A program made the translations under genes and the position numbers. Positions 17,132 to 27,020 of a stretch of DNA of 64,000 bases are shown in pieces (position 1 is the stretch's first letter; each line of letters begins with the position of its first letter). The notes under the pieces were generated by a model that was not told where the DNA came from, made no database searches, and worked only from the letters and a program-made list of their open reading frames with translations. The DNA is from Halorhabdus salina (GTDB taxonomy: Archaea > Halobacteriota > Halobacteria > Halobacteriales > Haloarculaceae), in assembly GCF_013839425.1 (NCBI RefSeq), contig NZ_JACDNP010000007.1, positions 1-64,000 on the forward strand, in the 5' to 3' direction.

Positions 17132-18343
17132 TCAGGCGAACGTCTTCGAAACTTCGTCGTCTTCCTCTTCGGCCTGGATCTTCTCCCAGGCGTCGACGAA
17201 GTCGGCCTCGGTGACCTCAGTCCGGTCGTCGCGGATGGCGAGCATCCCAGCCTCGGTACAGATCGCCTTGACGTCGGCCCCACTGGCCTCCGTCGCTTCT
17301 TCAGCCAGGCGAGCGAAGTCGACGTCTTCGGCGAGGTTCATCTCGCGGGTGTGGATCTCGAAGATCTGCTCGCGGCCCTCGATTTCCGGCTTTGGCACCT
17401 CGATGAGGCGGTCGAAGCGACCGGGCCGGAGGATGGCGCGGTCGAGCATGTCAAAGCGGTTGGTGGCGGCGATGATGCGGATCTCCCCGCGGTCGTCAAA
17501 GCCGTCCATCTCCGAAAGGAGTTGCATCATCGTCCGCTGAACCTCGGCGTCGCCGCTGGTCTTTGAGTCCGTTCGCTTCGAGGCGATCGCGTCGATCTCG
17601 TCGATGAAGATCACGGCGGGTTCGTGCTGGCGTGCGAGTTCGAAGAGATCGCGGACGAGTTTCGCGCCCTCGCCGATGAACTTGTGGACCAGTTCCGAGC
17701 CAGCCATCTTGATGAAGGTGGCGTCGGTCTCGTTGGCGACGGCTTTCGCCAGCATCGTTTTCCCGGTCCCTGGCGGGCCGTGCAGCAGGACACCACTGGG
17801 CGGATCGATACCAACCTCGTCGAACATGCCGGGATTCTTCATGGGCATCTCGACGGTCTCGCGAACTTCCGAAACCTGGTCGTCAAGCCCACCGATGTCC
17901 TGGTAGGTCACCTGTGGGCTCTGATCGACCTGCATCACGCGAGCACGAACGTCCGTCTCGTCGTCAAGCGTCTTGACGATCGACAGCGAGTTGTTGACCG
18001 CGACACGTTCGTCGGGTTCGATGTCCTCGCGCATTTCGTCGGTGACTTCGGTGAGGGCTTCCTGGTTGTTCCCGTGCTGTTTGATGATGACGCCCTCGTC
18101 AGTTAGCTCTTGGACCGTTGCCACGAACAGCGGGGACTGCTTGAGCTTCTTGTTCTCGTGGTTGAGGCGTTCGAGTTTCTGCTGGTACTTGTTGTTCTCG
18201 GCATTGGCATCCAGCAGCTTGTCCCGCATCTCCTCGTTTTGGTCCTCGAGGATGTCGAGTTGTTCTTCGAGCGCTTCGAGTTTCTCCTGTTGGGACGCGT
18301 CTTCGTCGTACGGTTGCTCGACGTCGTCCACCGTATCCGTCAT
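17132..18343 (-). CDS. pan: Proteasome-activating nucleotidase (PAN)
   Basis: The 403-residue AAA ATPase unfolds proteins and feeds them to the 20S proteasome. An N-terminal coiled coil (about 15-75) is followed by the OB ring domain and the AAA module with Walker A GPPGTGKT, Walker B VIFIDEID and the second-region ATNRFD. The arginine-finger segment is RPGRFDR. The last residues are Thr-Phe-Ala, so a textbook HbYX tail (hydrophobic, Tyr, any) is not visible; Phe may stand in for Tyr. The gene is upstream of hisC, with 79 bases between. Confidence 0.93.
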   Translation of the reverse strand: MTDTVDDVEQPYDEDASQQEKLEALEEQLDILEDQNEEMRDKLLDANAENNKYQQKLERLNHENKKLKQSPLFVATVQELTDEGVIIKQHGNNQEALTEVTDEMREDIEPDERVAVNNSLSIVKTLDDETDVRARVMQVDQSPQVTYQDIGGLDDQVSEVRETVEMPMKNPGMFDEVGIDPPSGVLLHGPPGTGKTMLAKAVANETDATFIKMAGSELVHKFIGEGAKLVRDLFELARQHEPAVIFIDEIDAIASKRTDSKTSGDAEVQRTMMQLLSEMDGFDDRGEIRIIAATNRFDMLDRAILRPGRFDRLIEVPKPEIEGREQIFEIHTREMNLAEDVDFARLAEEATEASGADVKAICTEAGMLAIRDDRTEVTEADFVDAWEKIQAEEEDDEVSKTFA

Positions 18344-18499
18344 TGAACGTCCCTAGCGGGTCTGCCAACAAGAGGCTTCGGGTCACGACGAATACTCGCC
18401 CAATCCGGCAGTTGAGGCAAATCCTGACCGTTCTTCGACTTGATCGACAGGGCAGGTGACATGGGTAGAGAATAACCAAAAGTTATAATTAGAGATAGT

Positions 18500-18508
18500 A
18501 AATATTAT
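18500..18508 (+). promoter_or_regulatory. TATA element upstream of the HTH gene and mre11
   Basis: An A/T-rich AAATATTAT in a strongly AT-rich stretch, centred about 32 bases before the ATG at 18537. It implies a very short leader for the HTH gene and perhaps the mre11-rad50 genes. Confidence 0.5.
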
Positions 18509-18536
18509 CACCCTGTATCAGTTACGACGGAGTACG

Positions 18537-18803
18537 ATGAGCGTCACGGAGTCACCACAGGTCGAGCCAGCACAGGACCCCGGTTGGGAAGCCGTCGAAG
18601 AGCTGCCACCGAGTGCGAAACTCGTCGCCAAGTCCCTCGAATACAACGACAGCTTGACCCAGAGCCAACTCGCCGACGAGACGCTGTTGCCGGCCCGGAC
18701 GGTTCGGTACGCGCTAAATCGCCTCGAAGACGTCGGCGTCGTCGACTCGCGGTTCTCGTTTGCCGACGCCCGCAAGCGCGTCTACACCCTGTCGATCGAG
18801 TGA
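18537..18803 (+). CDS. Small winged-helix DNA-binding protein
   Basis: The 88-residue protein is almost wholly a MarR/TrmB-type winged helix. ELPPSAKLVAKSLEYN leads into the recognition region (SQLADETLLPARTVRYALNRLED), and a short wing ends in RVYTLSIE. A regulator-like role is likely, but no ligand domain is present. It lies 71 bases upstream of mre11 on the same strand, and the same neighbours occur in other haloarchaea as I recall, so it may serve as a regulator of the repair genes. Confidence 0.8.
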   Translation: MSVTESPQVEPAQDPGWEAVEELPPSAKLVAKSLEYNDSLTQSQLADETLLPARTVRYALNRLEDVGVVDSRFSFADARKRVYTLSIE

Positions 18804-18874
18804 TCGCGGGCTCGTCGTCCACTTTCACCCACCTCGCGGAACGTCTTTAGGACCCGGTCGCGTAGCCGCCGGCA

Positions 18875-20341
18875 ATGACGCAGGTGATACACACCGGCGA
18901 CACTCACCTTGGCTATCGGCAGTACCATTCCGCCGAGCGCCAGTCGGACTTCCTGGATGGGTTTCGAACGGTCACGACCGACGCTATCGAGTCGGATGTC
19001 GACGCCGTTGTTCACGCCGGCGACCTCTTTCACGATCGGCGACCCAGACTGCAAGACATCATGGGAGCGATGTCGATCCTCCGTGACCTTGCTGACGCGG
19101 AGATTCCGTTCCTGGCCGTCGTCGGCAATCACGAAGGGAAACGCGACGCCCAGTGGCTCGATCTGTTCGAGTCACTCGACCTGGCGACGCGACTCGACGC
19201 GACGCCGACCGTGATCGGCGATACCGCCTTCTACGGGCTGGACTTCGTTGCGCGCGCCCAGCGAGACGCCTATCAGTACGACTTCGAACCACACGACGCC
19301 GACCACGCGGCTCTCGTCTCACACGGCCTGTTCGAACCGTTCGACCACGGCGACTGGGACGCCCGCGAAATTCTCAGTGAGTCCGACGTCGCGTTCGACG
19401 TGATGTTGCTCGGTGATGACCACACCCCGGCCAAGCGCGAGGTTGAGGGCACGTGGCTCACCTACTGTGGCTCGACCGAGCGGGCGAGCGCGGACGAGCG
19501 AGAGGCACGCGGGTACAACATCGTCACGTTCGACGACGAGGTGGATATTCGACGTCGATCCATCGAGACCCGCGAGTTCGTCTTCGTTGACGTCGAACTC
19601 GCCGAGGGAGAAGGGGGAAAACGAGTGCGCGAACGAGTCGGCCAGCACGACCTGACGGACGCCGTCGTCATCGTCACGATCGAGGGCGAGGGCGAGCCAG
19701 TGCCGCCGGCCGGGATCGAGGAGTTCGCCCGCGATCGCGGGGCCCTGATCGCCCGCGTCAACGATCGCCGGGAGATCGACGAGGAATCAGCCTACCAGGT
19801 GAGTTTCGCCGATCCAGACGACGCCGTCCACGAACGTATCCAGCAACTCGGCCTCAGTCCCGCCGCCCAGGAACTCGACGAGGTCGTCCGGGCGAGCAAG
19901 GTCGCCGACTCGAACGTCGACGATTCCGTCCAGGGCCGCGTTCGCGAACTGGTAACGGACGCCGACGCCGACACTTTCGAGCCGGCCCCGCCCGAGGCTA
20001 ATTCTGACAAGCAACAGACCGAGGAATCCCAGGACGACACCGACGAGAACGATGTCGACCCAACGGGCGTGGCCGACGAAAGCCCCGTCGACTCAGCTGG
20101 CCCGGCTGAGGAAGATTCCGAGACACAACGTCACGACGACGATTCCAAGACACAACGTCACGACGACGATTCCAAGACACAGCCTCACGACGACGATTCC
20201 GAGACGCAGCCAAACGACGACGATGCCAAAGACGCTGGCGTCAGCGACGACTCGTCCGGCACTGACGAAGCTGCTCCCGGAGACCAGTCCCACCCTGACG
20301 GGGACGGCGAGGATCAGGCCACGATGGAGGAGTACCTATGA
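18875..20341 (+). CDS. mre11: DNA double-strand break repair protein Mre11
   Basis: The 488-residue Mn-dependent nuclease trims DNA ends together with Rad50. Phosphoesterase motifs are visible in order: DTHLGY (about 9-14), [17 protein letters not shown], the LVSHG segment and the GDDHTP loop. After about residue 365 a long acidic, disordered tail carries four 9-residue repeats (20114-20221). The very last residues, QATMEEYL, match a PCNA-interacting pattern (Gln, Met at +3, Tyr at +6). The gene overlaps rad50 by four bases. A CTTTAG element about 28 bases before the ATG can act as its own promoter. Confidence 0.92.
   Translation: MTQVIHTGDTHLGYRQYHSAERQSDFLDGFRTVTTDAIESDVDAVVHAGDLFHDRRPRLQDIMGAMSILRDLADAEIPFLAVVGNHEGKRDAQWLDLFESLDLATRLDATPTVIGDTAFYGLDFVARAQRDAYQYDFEPHDADHAALVSHGLFEPFDHGDWDAREILSESDVAFDVMLLGDDHTPAKREVEGTWLTYCGSTERASADEREARGYNIVTFDDEVDIRRRSIETREFVFVDVELAEGEGGKRVRERVGQHDLTDAVVIVTIEGEGEPVPPAGIEEFARDRGALIARVNDRREIDEESAYQVSFADPDDAVHERIQQLGLSPAAQELDEVVRASKVADSNVDDSVQGRVRELVTDADADTFEPAPPEANSDKQQTEESQDDTDENDVDPTGVADESPVDSAGPAEEDSETQRHDDDSKTQRHDDDSKTQPHDDDSETQPNDDDAKDAGVSDDSSGTDEAAPGDQSHPDGDGEDQATMEEYL
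20114..20221 (+). repeat. Four tandem 27-base repeats in the mre11 tail
   Basis: Four copies encode a 9-residue unit of the type DSETQRHDD, with changes E/K, R/P and H/N between copies. They sit in the acidic linker between the nuclease and the C-terminal peptide. Copies differ at few positions, which suggests recent expansion. Confidence 0.85.
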
Positions 20342-23010
20342 GATTCGAGCGCATCCGGTTGGAGAACTTCAAGTGCTACACCGACGCCGATCTGCGACTG
20401 GATCGCGGCGTGACGGTCATTCACGGTGTCAACGGCAGCGGGAAGTCATCGTTGCTCGAAGCCGCCTTCTTCGCCCTGTACGGGGCGCGGGCGCTCGATC
20501 GAACGCTCGAAGACCTGGTGACGATCGGGGCCGAGGAAGCCACGATCGAGCTGTGGTTCGCCCACGGCGGAAAGTCCTATCACATCAAACGACGCCTCCG
20601 CGTCCGCGACGATCGGGCGACGACAGTCGAATGCGTCCTCGAAGAACCGGATGGCACGGTTGAGGGCGCACGCGACGTCCGCGATCGGGTTGCTACACTG
20701 TTGCGGATGGATCACGCGGCGTTCGTCAACTGTGCGTACGTCCGCCAGGGCGAAGTCAACAAGCTGATCAACGCGACCGCGAGCGAGCGCCAGGACATGA
20801 TCGACGACCTCCTCCAGCTCGGTCGCTTAGAGGAATACCGCCAGCGGGCCAGCGACGCCCGCGTCGGGGTCGGCCGCGTCTTGCAGGACAAGGAAGGCTC
20901 GCTCTCCCAGCTCGACGAACAGATCGAAGCCAAGGAAGCCAAAGACCTCCACGAGCGACGCAACGCCGCCGAGACGGATCTGGCGTCCGTGAGGGAGGAA
21001 CTCGAAAACTACGAAGAGCAACGCGAGACTGCAAAGGAGACGCTCTCGGACGCCGAATCGGCCCTGGAAGAGTACGAACAGCGACGCGACGAACTCGACG
21101 AGGTCGAGAGCGAGGTCGACGACCTGACTGAGACGGTCGAGGCGACAGAATCGAAGCGCGAGCAACTGCAGACGGAGATCCGTGAGCACCGTGAACGGCG
21201 CGAAGAGGTCGAGGAGACCATCGACTCGGCGATTGAATCAACGGAACTGGCCGCGGATGCCGACCGCGGAGCACTCGAAAATCAGCTCGAAGAACTGCGA
21301 TCACAGGACGAGGACCTCCGTGACGACATCGAGAGTCACAGACTCGACGCCCAACGCCACCGCGACGAGGCCGAGTCACACCGCGAGGAAACCGACGAGT
21401 GCGAGACTCGGGCTGCCGAGAAGCGCGAGCGTGCCGACGAGCTTGAGTCCGACCTCGAAGACACACGGGAGGATCTGGCCGACCGTCGCGAGACGCTTTC
21501 AGACGTCGACGAGCAGATCGACGCGATCGAGGCGACCTTCGAGGACGCGCCGATCGCCCTCGGTGAGGCAGACACGTTCCGCGAGGAGGTCCAGGACGAA
21601 CTGGACGAGATCGACGACGAACTCACGTCGACCCGGGCGACCATCGAACACCTGGAAGAAACAATTCAGGAGGCAGAAGAACTCCTCGACGCGGGCAAGT
21701 GTCCGGAGTGTGGCCAGTCAGTCGAGGGCGCACCGCGTGTCGACACGCTCGAAGCCGATCGCGAGCGACGCCAGGAGCTGGAATCCGAACGTGAGGCCGT
21801 AGAAGACGATTATGCGACGCTCGAAGACCGGCTGGAACGCGCCAAAGCGCTCCTCGACCGTGAGAGTGAGTACGACCGCCTCCAGGAGAAGCGCGAGACA
21901 CTCGCGGAACTGATCGGCGATCGGGAAACGACAATCGAGGAGACAGGCGAGCGAATCGAGACCCTTCGAGATGAGGCCGACCAACTGGACGAACAGGCCG
22001 AGGAACATCGTGAACAGGCCGAAGAAGCAAAAGCAGCGGCCAAGGAGGCCCAAGAAGCGATCGCGGACTGCAACGAGGGCCGCGCGGAGCTGTCGGATCG
22101 GATCGACACCATCGAAGATATTCTCGAATGGCTGGAGGAACGCGAGGACATTGCAGACGCGATCGAGCAACGCCGCGAGCGCCGCGAGCAACTGGCCGAG
22201 ATGAACGACGAGCGACGGGAGCGATTGACGGCGCTCCGGGAACGACGGGCCGATCTCGAAGAGGCGATCGACGAGGACCGCCTCGAAGAAGCCAGGGCGG
22301 ACAAGGACCGAGCGGAAACCTATCTCGAAGAGGTCCGCGAGGAAATCGAGCGCCTCGAACAGCGCCGCGACGACCTGCAGGGCAAAAAAGGAGCTCTCGA
22401 AAACGAGATCGAGGAGTTGCAGTCACTCAGGGACCGTCGCGAGGAACTCGCTGCCACTGTCGACCGGCTCGATTCGCTGTACGACGAGGCCGAGCAATTA
22501 CAGGAGATGTACGGCCAGCTTCGGGCCGAACTCCGCAAGCGAAACGTCGAGACCTTAGAGCGGATGCTCAACGACACGTTCGACCTCGTCTATCGGAACG
22601 ACTCCTACGATCGGATCGAACTCGATGAAGAATATCACCTGACGATCTACCAGAAAGACGGGCAGGCCCTCGACCCAGACCAGCTCTCGGGCGGGGAACG
22701 AGCATTGTTCAATCTGAGTCTCCGGGCGGCGATCTACCGGCTCCTGGCCGAAGGGATCGAAGGGACGGCACCGACCCCCCCGCTGATTCTCGACGAACCG
22801 ACCGTCTTCCTGGATTCGGGGCACGTCTCACAACTGCTCGAACTTATCGAGTACATGCGCGCGGAGATCGGCGTCGAGCAGATCGTCGTCGTCAGCCACG
22901 ACGACGAACTCGTCGATGCGGCCGACGACCTCGTTCACGTCAGCAAGGACGCCACAACCAATCGCTCGACTGTGAGCCGCCGCGAGGCAACTGCCCTGCC
23001 GGCGGATTGA
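20338..23010 (+). CDS. rad50: DNA double-strand break repair ATPase Rad50
   Basis: The 890-residue SMC-like protein has Walker [12 protein letters not shown] near residue 35 and a Q-loop around YVRQGEVN near 140. A very long heptad-rich coiled coil is broken near 455 by the zinc hook CPECGQ. The C-terminal half has the signature [13 protein letters not shown] and Walker B PLILDEPT. It binds ATP as a dimer, tethers DNA ends through the hook and controls Mre11, whose stop it overlaps by four bases. The coil is rich in Glu and Arg, as usual for halophiles. Confidence 0.94.
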   Translation: MRFERIRLENFKCYTDADLRLDRGVTVIHGVNGSGKSSLLEAAFFALYGARALDRTLEDLVTIGAEEATIELWFAHGGKSYHIKRRLRVRDDRATTVECVLEEPDGTVEGARDVRDRVATLLRMDHAAFVNCAYVRQGEVNKLINATASERQDMIDDLLQLGRLEEYRQRASDARVGVGRVLQDKEGSLSQLDEQIEAKEAKDLHERRNAAETDLASVREELENYEEQRETAKETLSDAESALEEYEQRRDELDEVESEVDDLTETVEATESKREQLQTEIREHRERREEVEETIDSAIESTELAADADRGALENQLEELRSQDEDLRDDIESHRLDAQRHRDEAESHREETDECETRAAEKRERADELESDLEDTREDLADRRETLSDVDEQIDAIEATFEDAPIALGEADTFREEVQDELDEIDDELTSTRATIEHLEETIQEAEELLDAGKCPECGQSVEGAPRVDTLEADRERRQELESEREAVEDDYATLEDRLERAKALLDRESEYDRLQEKRETLAELIGDRETTIEETGERIETLRDEADQLDEQAEEHREQAEEAKAAAKEAQEAIADCNEGRAELSDRIDTIEDILEWLEEREDIADAIEQRRERREQLAEMNDERRERLTALRERRADLEEAIDEDRLEEARADKDRAETYLEEVREEIERLEQRRDDLQGKKGALENEIEELQSLRDRREELAATVDRLDSLYDEAEQLQEMYGQLRAELRKRNVETLERMLNDTFDLVYRNDSYDRIELDEEYHLTIYQKDGQALDPDQLSGGERALFNLSLRAAIYRLLAEGIEGTAPTPPLILDEPTVFLDSGHVSQLLELIEYMRAEIGVEQIVVVSHDDELVDAADDLVHVSKDATTNRSTVSRREATALPAD

Positions 23011-23044
23011 TCGGTGGGAGCGACAGAGCCACGAAGAGGCAGGT

Positions 23045-23470
23045 TCACTCCGTATCGAGTATTGTCGCAAGCGCGTCCGTCGCCACGTCAGTCGTCCCGT
23101 AGCCCCGTTTTCCGGCAACCGATTCTTCCTCGATCAACCCAGCAGCCCGAAACTCGGCCAGTTGGCCATGCAGATCGCTCTCGCAGTACTCGTAGCGATC
23201 GAGCAACGTAGTGACGGCCACTGGGCCGTCGCGATTGATTTCGAGGAGTAAGCCAAGCGCCTGTTCAGTCCGGACCGCAGTGAGGACAGCCCGTACCGGG
23301 CTCGAAACGGTTGCTGAGACTGCCTCTAGCGGGGACTCCTCGATCGGTTCGAGGGTCGATTCGGGCCGATAGGACTCCTGGCCGGTCTCGGGATCGCGAA
23401 CGAGCCACTCCGACCCCGACCGCTTGACGAGGAGATACGTCCGTCCATGCTCGTCACGTACCGTCCGCAT
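23045..23470 (-). CDS. Haloarchaeal HTH-containing protein (DUF7346-like)
   Basis: The 141-residue protein has an N-terminal beta-rich part (GRTYLLVKRSGSEWLVRDPETG) and a C-terminal winged helix at about 75-135, where DRYEYCESDLHGQLAEFRAAGLIEEE looks like the recognition region. I recall a haloarchaeal family of this shape beside rad50 (DUF7346), with unknown function. Start ATG 23470 is chosen; the open frame adds three residues. It converges on rad50, with 34 bases between the stops. Confidence 0.7.
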   Translation of the reverse strand: MRTVRDEHGRTYLLVKRSGSEWLVRDPETGQESYRPESTLEPIEESPLEAVSATVSSPVRAVLTAVRTEQALGLLLEINRDGPVAVTTLLDRYEYCESDLHGQLAEFRAAGLIEEESVAGKRGYGTTDVATDALATILDTE

Positions 23471-23523
23471 GGTCGCCATTTCGCTCGCGCCGGGATAGCA
23501 CTTTGGACGGCCAAGGGAGACTG

Positions 23524-23835
23524 TCAGTCTGCAAGCCGCTCTCGTTTGAACGCCCAGTATCGAGCGAATCCGTATCCGGCGAAAAGCAGCCCGACCGCGA
23601 GTAAGCCGCCACCAATGCGGAGATTGCCTCGAAAGTACAGCATCATCGGCCCGACAGTGACGCCAAACAGCGCCACGTTGAACACCAAGACGAGTCGCCA
23701 GAACAGGGCCGCGACTGCCCCATCGAGCGCATCCTCGCCGGGGTCCGGTTCGGGCACGTCGACCGCCGGGACTAGATCCGTCGGCTGGTCGTCGTTGTCG
23801 CCGACGAGATCGTCGATAAGGTCGCGATCGGACAC
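23524..23835 (-). CDS. Two-helix membrane protein (DUF7322-like)
   Basis: From GTG 23835 the product has 103 residues. An acidic N-terminal tail of about 45 residues (DLIDDLVGDNDD) is followed by two hydrophobic segments, one around LFWRLVLVFNVALFGVTVGPMML and one around GGLLAVGLLFAGYGF. A basic end RYWAFKRERL points to the cytoplasm. The ATG at 23940 gives a longer basic N-terminus unlike haloarchaeal proteins, so GTG is preferred. Function is unknown; the family sits between rad50 and polB in other haloarchaea as I recall. Confidence 0.65.
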   Translation of the reverse strand: MSDRDLIDDLVGDNDDQPTDLVPAVDVPEPDPGEDALDGAVAALFWRLVLVFNVALFGVTVGPMMLYFRGNLRIGGGLLAVGLLFAGYGFARYWAFKRERLAD

Positions 23836-23894
23836 GCTGTACGTTCGGGTCGCCGGCCTCAAATCGGCTTCGGGTAGGCGTGACCGAAGGATAG

Positions 23895-24086
23895 CTACCG
23901 ATGGGCCGAGAGATCGATAGCGTCGTCGCTGAACACCCACGAAAGCGGGTTCTCTGCGTCGTAGAGTACAGTGCCGTCGTCAGTCTCGTAGAACTCGACG
24001 GTTGCGGCCGTCTCGGACGGTTCGGGGAGACGTTGCTCCCCGCTCGGCACTCCGTCGCTCCGGCGTCCGTCGGCGGGGTTCGTCAT
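23895..24086 (-). CDS. Small acidic haloarchaeal protein (DUF7331-like)
   Basis: The 63-residue soluble protein starts MTNPADGRRSDG and ends with a compact part including FYETDDGTVLYDAENPLSWV. No catalytic or metal-binding motif is seen. It is divergent from polB, with 95 bases between starts. Similar small proteins lie beside polB in related genomes as I recall, which supports it being a real gene. Confidence 0.6.
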   Translation of the reverse strand: MTNPADGRRSDGVPSGEQRLPEPSETAATVEFYETDDGTVLYDAENPLSWVFSDDAIDLSAHR

Positions 24087-24151
24087 AACTACGATAAGTG
24101 GTATGGTATGACATGGCATAAACTTTGTTCCCTCGGCAGGCGACCGGGGAG

Positions 24152-24157
24152 TTTTTG
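24152..24157 (+). promoter_or_regulatory. TATA-like element of polB
   Basis: TTTTTG centred 27 bases upstream of the ATG at 24182, fitting a leaderless start and excluding the earlier in-frame ATG at 24125. Confidence 0.45.
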
Positions 24158-24181
24158 CACGGGCAGGCGAACGCTACGCCA

Positions 24182-26899
24182 ATGGTAGATTCCGGGGAAC
24201 AGATCGGCCTGGACGATTTCGACGGGGGGGTCGACAGACCGAACGAAGAGGCCCAGGCCGTCGCCGGCAACGGCGGCCACCAGGCTGGCGTCGTCGAGAC
24301 CAGCGAGTGGCGATATCCCGAGGCCGACGGGACGGTCGAGCTCTTCGTCACGCAGGTCGATTACACGATCGAGGGTAGCGGAGACGACGAATATCCTGTC
24401 TTGCACGTCTTTGGTCGTACCAGCGACCACGAGCTAGAACATATCCGCGTCTACGAGTTCAAACCGTACTTCTATGCGCCAGCAGCGTCCGTCGATGAAG
24501 ACCGCCTCGCAAGCTACGATGCGATCACCGGGTGGGAATACACTGACGATGACGGGAACGCCTACGAGTCCATCCGCGGCGAGGAACTGATGCGGATCTT
24601 CGGTCGCACACCGCGTGACGTCGGGCAGATCCGTGACGACTTCGACCATTACGAGGCGGACATTCTCTTTCCCAACCGTCTGCTGATCGACAAGGACATC
24701 ACCAGCGGCGTTCGCGTCCCAGCGCGGCGAACTGACGACGGTTCGATCCGGGTCCCCCACGACGAAATCGAGGCCGTCGATTACGACGCCGAGGCGCGGG
24801 TCAACACCTTCGACATCGAGGTCGAAGACCGCTCGGGCTTCCCCGAAGACGGCGAGGAGCCGATCATCTGTCTCACCAGCCACGACTCCTATCGTGACGA
24901 GTACGTCGTCTGGCTGTATGACTCGCCAGTCGGAATCGACCCGCCGGAGGCACTCGATGGCTACGAACCCCTGGAAGACGATTTCGAGGCCGACGTCCGC
25001 GTCTTCGACGAAGAGGAGGCGATGCTTGGGGCGTTTCTCGACTACATCGAGGAAACGAATCCAGACTTGCTGACCGGGTGGAACTTCGGTGATTTCGACG
25101 CACCCTATTTCATCGACCGACTGGACGTTCTCGACGCTCGGGCCGAGGAAAATCTCGACATGAACCGGCTGTCCCGCGTCAACGAAGTGTGGCGGTCCGA
25201 CTGGCAAGGCCCGGATATCAAGGGCCGTGTCGTGTTCGATCTCCTGCGGGCCTACAAGCGGACGCAGTTCACGGAACTCGATTCCTACCGTTTAGAGGAT
25301 GTCGGCCAGGCTGAACTCGGGGCCGGCAAAGAAACCTACACGGGCGACATCGGCACGCTCTGGGAAGAGAATCCCGAACGCCTGCTGGAGTACAACCTCC
25401 GGGACGTCGAACTGTGCGTCGAACTCGACCGCAAGCAGGACATCATCGCCTTCTTCGAGGAGGTGGCCTCCTTCGTCGGGTGCAAACTCGAGGACGCCCC
25501 CACACCAGGGGACGCCGTCGACATGTACGTCCTCCACAAGGCCTTCGGGAATTTCGTTCTGCCCTCGAAGGGCACCGTCGAGTCCGGCGAAGAGTTCGAG
25601 GGCGGGGCCGTCTTCGAGCCGATCAGCGGGATCAAGGAGATGGTAAGTGTCCATGACTTGAAATCTCTCTATCCGATGTGTATGGTGACGATTAACGCAT
25701 CCCCGGAGACGAAGGTTGATCCAGAGACCTACGACGGGGAGACGTTCCGGGCACCCGATCCCAGCGGCCAGCACTTCCGGAAAGAACCCGACGGGATCGT
25801 TCGGGAGATGGTCGAAGAACTATTATCAGAGCGCGAAGAGAAGAAGTCCCTCCGAAACGATCACGAACCCGGAACCGAGGCCTACGAGCTCTATGACCGG
25901 CAGCAAGGAGCTGTCAAGGTTATTATGAATTCTCTCTACGGCGTTTCGGGATGGGATCGATTCAGGCTCTATGACAAGGACAACGCCGCCGCCGTGACCG
26001 CGACGGGGCGATCGGTCATCGAGTACACCGAATCGGCTGTCAACGACCTCGGATACGAGGTGACCTACGGGGATACCGACAGCGTTATGATAAGTATGGA
26101 GGATGATATGTCGGTCGCGGATGCGATCGATCGCTCCTTCGAGATCGAGGAGGCGATCAACGCCTCCTACGACGAGTTCGCCCGCGAGACGCTACAGGCC
26201 GATGAGCACCGCTTTCAGATCGAGTTCGAGAAGCTCTACCGGCGGTTCTTCCAGGCGGGGAAGAAGAAGCGCTACGCGGGCCACATCGTCTGGAAAGAGG
26301 GCAAGGATGTCGACGACATCGACATCACCGGTTTCGAGTACCAGCGCTCGGACATCGCGCCGATCACCAAGCGCGTCCAGAAGGAGGTTCTCGACTTGAT
26401 CGTCACCGAAGGCGATGTCGACGCCGTCACGGAGTATCTTCACGACGTGATCGAGGACTTCCAGGCAGGCAACGTCAATATGGAGGACGTGGGTATCCCC
26501 GGTGGGATCGGCAAGCGCCTGGACAATTACGACACCGATACCGCCCAGGTCCGGGGGGCGAAGTACGCAAACGAGTTACTTGGGACGAACTTCGATCGCG
26601 GGAGCAAGCCCAAGCGCCTTTATTTGAAGAAAGTCCACCCCGAGTACTTCCGACGGATCGAAGACGAACGCGGTCTCGATCCTTCCCGGGACCTCATCTA
26701 TGGCGAATTCAAACGCGATCCGGACGTGATCTGTTTCGACGTCGCCGAACAGATCCCCGAGGAATTCGAGGTCGACTGGGAGAAAATGCTCGAAAAGACC
26801 CTCAAGGGACCGATCGCCCGCGTCATCGAGGCTTTAGACGTCTCCTGGCAAGAGGTCAAAAGCGGCCAAGAGCAGACGGGGCTCGGCCAGTACATGTGA
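24182..26899 (+). CDS. polB: DNA polymerase family B
   Basis: The 905-residue replicative polymerase has an N-terminal domain and a 3'-5' exonuclease with FDIEVED near residue 210 and GWNFGDFDAPY. The polymerase core shows DLKSLYPM, VIMNSLYGVSG and YGDTDSVM, which hold the metal-binding aspartates. No intein interrupts these motifs, although inteins are common there in haloarchaea. The C-terminal QTGLGQYM fits a PCNA-binding peptide and resembles the end of RfcL in this window. The open frame starts earlier at 24125, but ATG 24182 fits both promoter spacing and the family N-terminus. Confidence 0.94.
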   Translation: MVDSGEQIGLDDFDGGVDRPNEEAQAVAGNGGHQAGVVETSEWRYPEADGTVELFVTQVDYTIEGSGDDEYPVLHVFGRTSDHELEHIRVYEFKPYFYAPAASVDEDRLASYDAITGWEYTDDDGNAYESIRGEELMRIFGRTPRDVGQIRDDFDHYEADILFPNRLLIDKDITSGVRVPARRTDDGSIRVPHDEIEAVDYDAEARVNTFDIEVEDRSGFPEDGEEPIICLTSHDSYRDEYVVWLYDSPVGIDPPEALDGYEPLEDDFEADVRVFDEEEAMLGAFLDYIEETNPDLLTGWNFGDFDAPYFIDRLDVLDARAEENLDMNRLSRVNEVWRSDWQGPDIKGRVVFDLLRAYKRTQFTELDSYRLEDVGQAELGAGKETYTGDIGTLWEENPERLLEYNLRDVELCVELDRKQDIIAFFEEVASFVGCKLEDAPTPGDAVDMYVLHKAFGNFVLPSKGTVESGEEFEGGAVFEPISGIKEMVSVHDLKSLYPMCMVTINASPETKVDPETYDGETFRAPDPSGQHFRKEPDGIVREMVEELLSEREEKKSLRNDHEPGTEAYELYDRQQGAVKVIMNSLYGVSGWDRFRLYDKDNAAAVTATGRSVIEYTESAVNDLGYEVTYGDTDSVMISMEDDMSVADAIDRSFEIEEAINASYDEFARETLQADEHRFQIEFEKLYRRFFQAGKKKRYAGHIVWKEGKDVDDIDITGFEYQRSDIAPITKRVQKEVLDLIVTEGDVDAVTEYLHDVIEDFQAGNVNMEDVGIPGGIGKRLDNYDTDTAQVRGAKYANELLGTNFDRGSKPKRLYLKKVHPEYFRRIEDERGLDPSRDLIYGEFKRDPDVICFDVAEQIPEEFEVDWEKMLEKTLKGPIARVIEALDVSWQEVKSGQEQTGLGQYM

Positions 26900-27020
26900 G
26901 ACGGACAGTCCCCATCGACTTCATCGTTCGGCAAGATTCTTTCTGATTCAGCCAAAGCAAATATCTTGTGTTGCGAAAGCTTCATGGGTGAGAGGAACCA
27001 CTTTTCGGTTGACCTAGAAC

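Noticed and set aside
20114-20221. Regular repeats as a CRISPR array
   Set aside because: The repeats are contiguous without spacers, lie in the mre11 reading frame, and no cas genes are present.
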